From the NCBI GenBank assembly GCA_002294045.1, contig DBEP01000040.1:87061-94244 (forward strand): a stretch of 7,184 nt of DNA. Direction: 5' to 3'. Below, one piece after another: positions 1 through 6,400 of this stretch (position 1 is the first letter of the stretch; every line of letters begins with the position of its first letter). The notes beneath the pieces are model-generated. The model searched no databases. It was not told the origin of the DNA and saw nothing but the letters and a program-made list of their open reading frames with translations. Position numbers and translations under genes: made by a program. This DNA comes from Lachnoclostridium sp. UBA903. GTDB taxonomy: Bacteria > Bacillota > Clostridia > Lachnospirales > Lachnospiraceae.

Positions 1-438
1 GTGTTAAGTACCGGCGATCTGCCGATAGCAGGCACCGGTCAGACTGAAATAAATACGGATATGCTTACGGATACGGCAGGCACGTTCCGTACGAATAACC
101 TGTCTGCCCCAGGAAACATACCGGCGGCAGGAAAAACGGCTGATACGGAAAACATATCTGACACAGGAGTTATGCCAGGTATGGAAAATACAGCTGATGC
201 CGGAAATACAGGGGAAAAGGGAAATATGCCTGCCGAAGGTAACAAGTCCGATATGTCCGATTCGGAAGCCGGGCCCAACGGGGAGAATGCTCCGGGTCCG
301 GACGACGCGCCCTATCCGGGGAGACCGGATACCGAAAGCATCCCGGGGACAGGGGATACAAAGATACCGGAATCTGACAGTCCGGTTAATCCCCCTGATA
401 GGGCAGAGACCCCGGATGCATCAGAGGATACCGAGGCA
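1..438 (+). other. Low-complexity, probably disordered N-terminal linker region of the protein
   Basis: Residues 1-146 are dominated by Gly, Pro, Asp, Glu, Thr, Asn, Ala and Ser, with few aromatic residues and no cysteine. Loose recurrences of a P-(G/A)-x-(E/N/G) element next to A-D-T-E-N or T-A-D-A-G style runs suggest a degenerate short repeat rather than a fold. The end (residues 95-146) becomes richer in proline and acid, ending in E-A-P-E-V-P, a common lead-in to an FN3 domain. Such tracts usually act as flexible spacers between a signal peptide or anchoring domain and the first folded domain. No signal peptide, sortase motif or membrane segment is seen here. Confidence 0.7.
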
Positions 439-3400
439 CCGGAGGTTCCGGGAAATGTAACGGCCGTGGTTACGGGCTCCGCTATTTTTATAAGCTGGGA
501 GGCATCCCGGGATAATGTGGGAGTAGAGGGATACCGGATATACCGGGATGAGGAAGAAATCGGCACATCCGAAGAGACAAATTATACGGATACATCCTGT
601 ACGGAAGGAAATACCTATATTTATTCGGTAAAGGCTTACGACGCCGCAGGTAATCTGTCGGAGGCCGGTATCGGCATGCCTGTGACTATGACAGCTTTGA
701 AACAGGAGCAAAATATAAATTTGATTAAGCCTTCAGGCCTGACCGCCGAAATAAGAGAAACCGTTATCGTAGTGAGGTGGGGGTCGGTATACGATGCGGG
801 AGGCTATGAGCTAAGTATTGACGGAGTTATGATACCTATAGGGTATGATACATCGTATGTCCAGACACAGATAATACCAAACCATACCTATGAGTATAAG
901 GTAAGAGTAGTAAGCAGGTGGGGAGATGTAAGTGAGTGGAGTGATCCCGTGTATTTAACCATCGGACCGGATAAGGTAATAAATTTAAACGCCGTGAGGG
1001 TGAATGAGCGGAGGGTGGAATTGTCCTGGGATCCGGCAGAAGGAGCCGACTCTTATGAAATCGAGTGCAATGGGAATATTCTGGATATGGCAGCAGGCAA
1101 TAGCTATACCCATAACCTGGCGGAACCTGCATCCGGCATCTTCTACAGAGTAAGGGCGGTCAGCGGAGAAATAAAAGGGATATGGAGCGATCCGGTTTCC
1201 CTGTCCACGGAGATAATTATACCGGGAGGAACGATTGACACCGATACGGTCTGGGACGGTACGGCGGGAATTTACCTTGTCCAGGGAGATATCACCATAG
1301 CAGCGGGGGCAGCCCTGCGGCTCATGCCGGGGACAATCATAAAATTCCAGCCTGCCGTCGGAATGAGGGTCAAAGGAAATTTAACCGCGGAAGGAACCGG
1401 TGAGCAGCCGGTTATCATCACCTCGGAGAAGGACCCGCGGTATGGGGGAAGCGGAATCAGTGAATATGAGGACTACTTTACCGGAATTTATGTGGAGAAG
1501 ACGGGAGAATTTACCGGGGATTACGTCAGGATAAGTTATGGCGGCGGAAAGTACAGTACAGGTTATTATAGTAACAGTACATTAACGGTTGAGGGAAAGC
1601 TGGATTGGAATCATTCGGAGCTATCCGATTCCTACCAGCATGGAATTTTAGCTGATTCAAATTATGATGTTACGGTTCAGAATTCTGTTATTGAAAATTC
1701 TGGGTATTACAACATATACATAGATAGATGGTATTCTTCTGCCGGAACGGTAACTATAAGAAATAATATTATACAAAACGGTATGGATGGCGGGATTTAT
1801 GTTGATGAAGACGAAGAAAGCAGTCTTATCATAGAAAATAACACGATTCAGGGCAATACAGAGTATGGAATTTGTATAAAACATGGTACCTGGGCTTTTC
1901 AGGTAAGTGGAAATAATATCCTTAATAATACAGGTTTTCCACTTTATATTGATTTGGGTTGGATAAAATCCTCATTTGAACTGGAGGATCTGCATAATAA
2001 CAATTTAGATGGAAACAACCCTGCAGATCTTATCACATTAACCGGATATCTTCATATAGACTTTACACTGGACGAGAATTATATGTTTGACTCCTTGGTA
2101 GTAAATGATGAGGCAACCCTGACCCTCCGGCCGGGTACCGTATTATATGCTCCTCCTGGCCGTGGGTCGATCGGTGTAGCGGGGAAGATGAACGCAAAGG
2201 GAACAGCGGAGGAACCCGTCCTATTTACGTCGGTGCTGGATGAGGAATACGGCGGAAGCGGAATAACCGGGACAGACGATTACTGGGGAGAAATCCAGGT
2301 ATACCGGAGAGGAGAATTTACCGCTGAAAATATAAAGGTTAAATACGCCTGGGGAAGCGGCGGTGCCTTGTATATACAGGGGAAACTATATTTAAATCAT
2401 TCGGAGATAACCGGTTCTCAGACGGACGGTATTACGATAGACTCGTCAGATGAGGTAACCATCCAGAATTCCATCATTGAAGCCTCACAGAGTGCCAATA
2501 TCGGAATAGGCGATTATGAAATTCTACCTGCCAGTTTTCCTGTTACGGATTCTGAGGAAAGCAGGATAAAACAGGAAGACCCGGAAGAAATACAGGGAAC
2601 CATAACAATAAGGAACAACATACTGCGGAATGCTTCCTATTCCGGTGTTTTTATCTGCAAGCCCCGGGACAGCCGGGTTATTATCGAAAATAATACAATA
2701 GAGAATAACAATGACTATCCGGTCCGGATTAATTTAAGAGGTACCTGGACATCCGAAGCAATTTCCAATATATCAGGCAATTTATTTAAAGGAAATCTGG
2801 CTGCCAACCGTATCTGTCTGTACAACGAGCTGTATACAGACCTGACCTTACCCAAAAATGAATATGATTATGAAATAGAAGGCCGAATTACTATTCCGTC
2901 AGAAAGAGCACTCACGATACAGCCGGGTGCGGTCCTGCTGATGAACAGCCAAAGCAATGCCGGTATAGAGATAGAGGGAAAACTGATTACCAATGGGACA
3001 GAGACGGAGAAGATTGTATTCACGTTACCGGATGACCCTGAGTATGGAGAAAGCAGGATAACCGGCCAGGAAGGAACGGATTCGTTAAAAATTGACCCAA
3101 GAAAAGGGAAAAACAAGGCAGCGGCAGCCGGGGAAGGCAGCAAGTGGGAAGGAATCCGCGTAAAAAGCACCGGGGAGTTTACCGGAAGCAATGTTATAAT
3201 CCGGAACGGGGGACACCGGAAGGACGGGTATGATAACGGCGCCTTGTATGTGGAGGGTAAGCTGAACCTGTACTATTCCGAGGTAACGGGTTCCTATGAT
3301 TACGGCATCTATTTTGATACCGCAGCCCAGCCCGTTTTATTCTACAATTCCTTTGCGGATAATTCTTATGCAGTTTATAATGCCAATGACGGCATGGTAA

Positions 3401-6400
3401 TTCCTGCGGCCTGGAATTACTGGAATTCCATTTACGGACCCACTGTTTACAGGCAGGCTTACGATCCGGTGGAAGATACCTGGACGCCGGAATGGACTGG
3501 CAATGGGGAGAAGATTTACGGTAAAGTGGATTACAGTCCCTATCTGGGTTTTGATATGACCGGTTCGGTCCATTTCGGACAATCGGAAGGAGCTTATGCC
3601 CCGACAGGAAATTATTCCAAACAATTCATGGATTTAAGCGTGGACTCTCCGGAAGGCACCTTAACGTTTACCAGGCTGTATAATTCCCAGAACACGGACG
3701 AAACCGGTGTTTTCGGGAAAGGTTGGTCCCTTAACTACGAATCCGCCATCCGGGACAGCGGGGTATTTGATTCTGTTAAGACAGTAGCCCTTCCCGACGG
3801 AAGCTATGACTCCTTTACGCAGAATGCCGACGGCTCCTATACTGCCAATAGCTCCAGAAATACATTGGTAAAGCAGCCGGATGGTACTTATATCCTGACT
3901 ACCAAGGAGCAGATAAAATATGGATTTAACGCGGATGGAATTCTGACCTGGACGGAAAGTAAGGAAGGTAACCGGCTGAGTATACGGCTTACCCCGGAAG
4001 GCAAACCTGAGAGCATCACGGACTGCGCGGGAAGGGAATACCTGTTTACCTATAAGGACGGCCTCCTTGCAGCCATAGCCGATCCGGAATTGCGGACGGC
4101 AAATTACTATTATGAGAACGGCAGGCTTGCGGAGTTTTCGGATCCGATCGGTGTTATTACCTATTATGGGTATGATGCCGATGGTTACCTGATAGAAATC
4201 AGTGACGGCAACCATGACCTGACGGAGTCTGTCACCTACCGGATAACGGATGGCATTGCGCAGGTGGATCAGGTGACGGATGTATACGGCAATGTAAAGA
4301 CCTACACCTATGACGATGTCAGCGGCAAAACTATCATAACGGACAGCAACGGAAATACCACAGCCCAGTGGTACGATACTACCTATAATATAACCTACAC
4401 CACCGATGCGGAGGGGAGAACAAGAACGGAGTCCTATACCACGGAGGACGGTGTGAATAAATACGGGGAAATAAAATCCGTCACGGACCGCAACGGCAAT
4501 ACCACCGCCTGCGAATGGGACGACAGGGGCAATATAACCAAAGTAACCAATCCGGATTCCAGTTACCGGCTGTACACCTATGATGGGAAGAATAACATTA
4601 CCAGCGAGAGGGAGGAAGAAGGCCGGTATACCTATTATATTTATGATGAAACCCAAACTTATCTGCTGAAAACGGTCAGGCCTCTGAACGGTACTGATGC
4701 CTATTCTGAAACGGCAAACCAGGATGCCTTTGCCATCACATCCTATACTTATTACGGAGAAGGAGAGGAAACCCACATCCGGGGATTCGTCAAATCCGTC
4801 ACTGACCCGGAGGGAAACACCAGCACCTATACCTACGATGCTTATGGCAATCTGGAGTCGGAAACCGATGGTTCCGGCCATACCACCAGTTATAGCAACA
4901 GTATCATCGGCTTTCGGACCAGTGCCCTTTCGCCGAAGGGAGAGCTTACCACCTATGTTTATAATAATAACGGCAATCCGGAACTAATAGTCACGGACGG
5001 CGGTGAAACGACATGGATAAATTATGACGAACTGGGGAGAAAAGTTCAGGAGATTGCACCGAATATAAACCAGGGCGCACCGGGGAATGACATAGGTTAC
5101 CGGTATACCTATTATAAAAGCGGCATGCTCCGTACGGTAACGGACCCGGAGGATTATACTACCACATATACTTACGATTTGTACGGCAATTTGTCAACGG
5201 AAACCAAACCAAACGGCTGCATTTACCTTTATGAATATGATGCCCTTAACCGGATTATGAAAGAATATGTCCAGGATTCGGAAGCCTCGGAAAAAGTACT
5301 CCTGAAATCCTATACCTATGATATTCTGCCCGATCGCACGACACAGATACGGGAAACCGTATATTTAGACGAGGCGGAAACGGCAGATACCATCTATGTA
5401 TATGATTATGCGGACAGGCCGGTAGAACAGGTCAACCCGGATGGAGGTGTTATTTATACGGAGTATACTGCCGACGGTAAGGTATATTTTCAGACTGATG
5501 CCGTAGGGAATGCAACCTATTACCGGTACGACGGTCTGAACCGTCTGGCGGAGAAATGGACGCCTTTTGAAAACGGCCGGTATACCTATCAGGAATACAG
5601 CTACGATAAAAATGGAAATACGATTGCGGAGAAAATCGGTACCGAGCCGGTGCCTTTATGGGATGTTTCAGCCACTCTGCTTACAACCGCCTATACCTAT
5701 GACAGGAATAACCGTGTTGCAAGCGTGACAGACCCGGAAAACGGTAAAACCGAATATGAATATGATGCCAACGGGAATAGAAGCAAAGAGACGGTTTACC
5801 TGGATGAGAATAAAACGAAGGTAACGGAATATGAATACAGTCATTTCGGCAAGCCGGTGAAAATGGTCCAGCATGTGGAGGCAGGGGATATTTACGGAAA
5901 TACTCCCGGTTCGACCGAAGACCTTCCGCTGGTGACCACTTATACCTATGATGCTGTAGGCAATGTTATCAGAGTATCAATGCCGGACTATAATGCGATA
6001 GAATATGATTATGACCGGCTTAACCGGCCTATTGCCCAGATAGCAGTTGATACCAATGACACAATTATTACCGAAGCAGTCTATGATTTTTCAGGAAATA
6101 TAGTAGCTACTACCGACGGAAATGGAAATGTTACCCAGAACATTTATAACCAGAGAGGGATGTTGGAGAAGACCTTAGATCCCATGGGAGGAACTACCGC
6201 CTATTTCTATGACAGGGCTGGCAGGCTTACAGCAAAAGTATTGCCTGAAAATTATAAGGAATTTCATACTCCACAATTTATGGCCAGTACATTATTCTTT
6301 TATGACAAGATGAACAGAATAATTCTGGAGCAGAATATTTATCACTATACTGTTAATTTATCACAGATAAGTGAAATTATTAATACAAAAGCAAATAAGT

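Noticed and set aside
1..3. GTG at the very first base as the start codon
   Set aside because: There is no upstream sequence to show a ribosome site, and what follows is a linker tract rather than a signal peptide. It is most likely an internal valine.
165..183. Possible internal start: AGGAG at 165-169 with in-frame ATG codons at 172 and 181
   Set aside because: The spacing is too short for 172 (2 bases) and long for 181 (11 bases). No signal peptide follows, and the same low-complexity tract continues on both sides of the site.
39..1132. Several 60-100 codon frames on both strands in the first kilobase
   Set aside because: All overlap the linker and FN3 coding region. Their biased composition mirrors the low-complexity + strand frame rather than an independent protein.
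411..3552. Beta-helix region as a pectate lyase or other polysaccharide-degrading enzyme
   Set aside because: The fold is convincing, but no conserved catalytic residue cluster of a lyase or glycosidase family could be identified by eye. Structural or binding use is more conservative.
2868..3624. Two - strand open frames of 107 and 95 codons
   Set aside because: Both are opposite continuous, domain-rich coding sequence and have no plausible family resemblance or gene context.
3661..4881. A 406-codon open frame on the - strand
   Set aside because: It lies exactly in register with the + strand codons, so it stays open simply because the RHS gene uses no TTA, CTA or TCA codons there. Its protein is a monotonous Ile/Gly/Val-rich antisense image of Y-T-Y-D repeats, without recognisable domains.
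4697..4987. A 96-codon + strand frame in another phase
   Set aside because: It lies fully inside the YD tract in the wrong phase, and its Pro/Arg/Ile-rich composition is a frame-shifted reading of the repeats.
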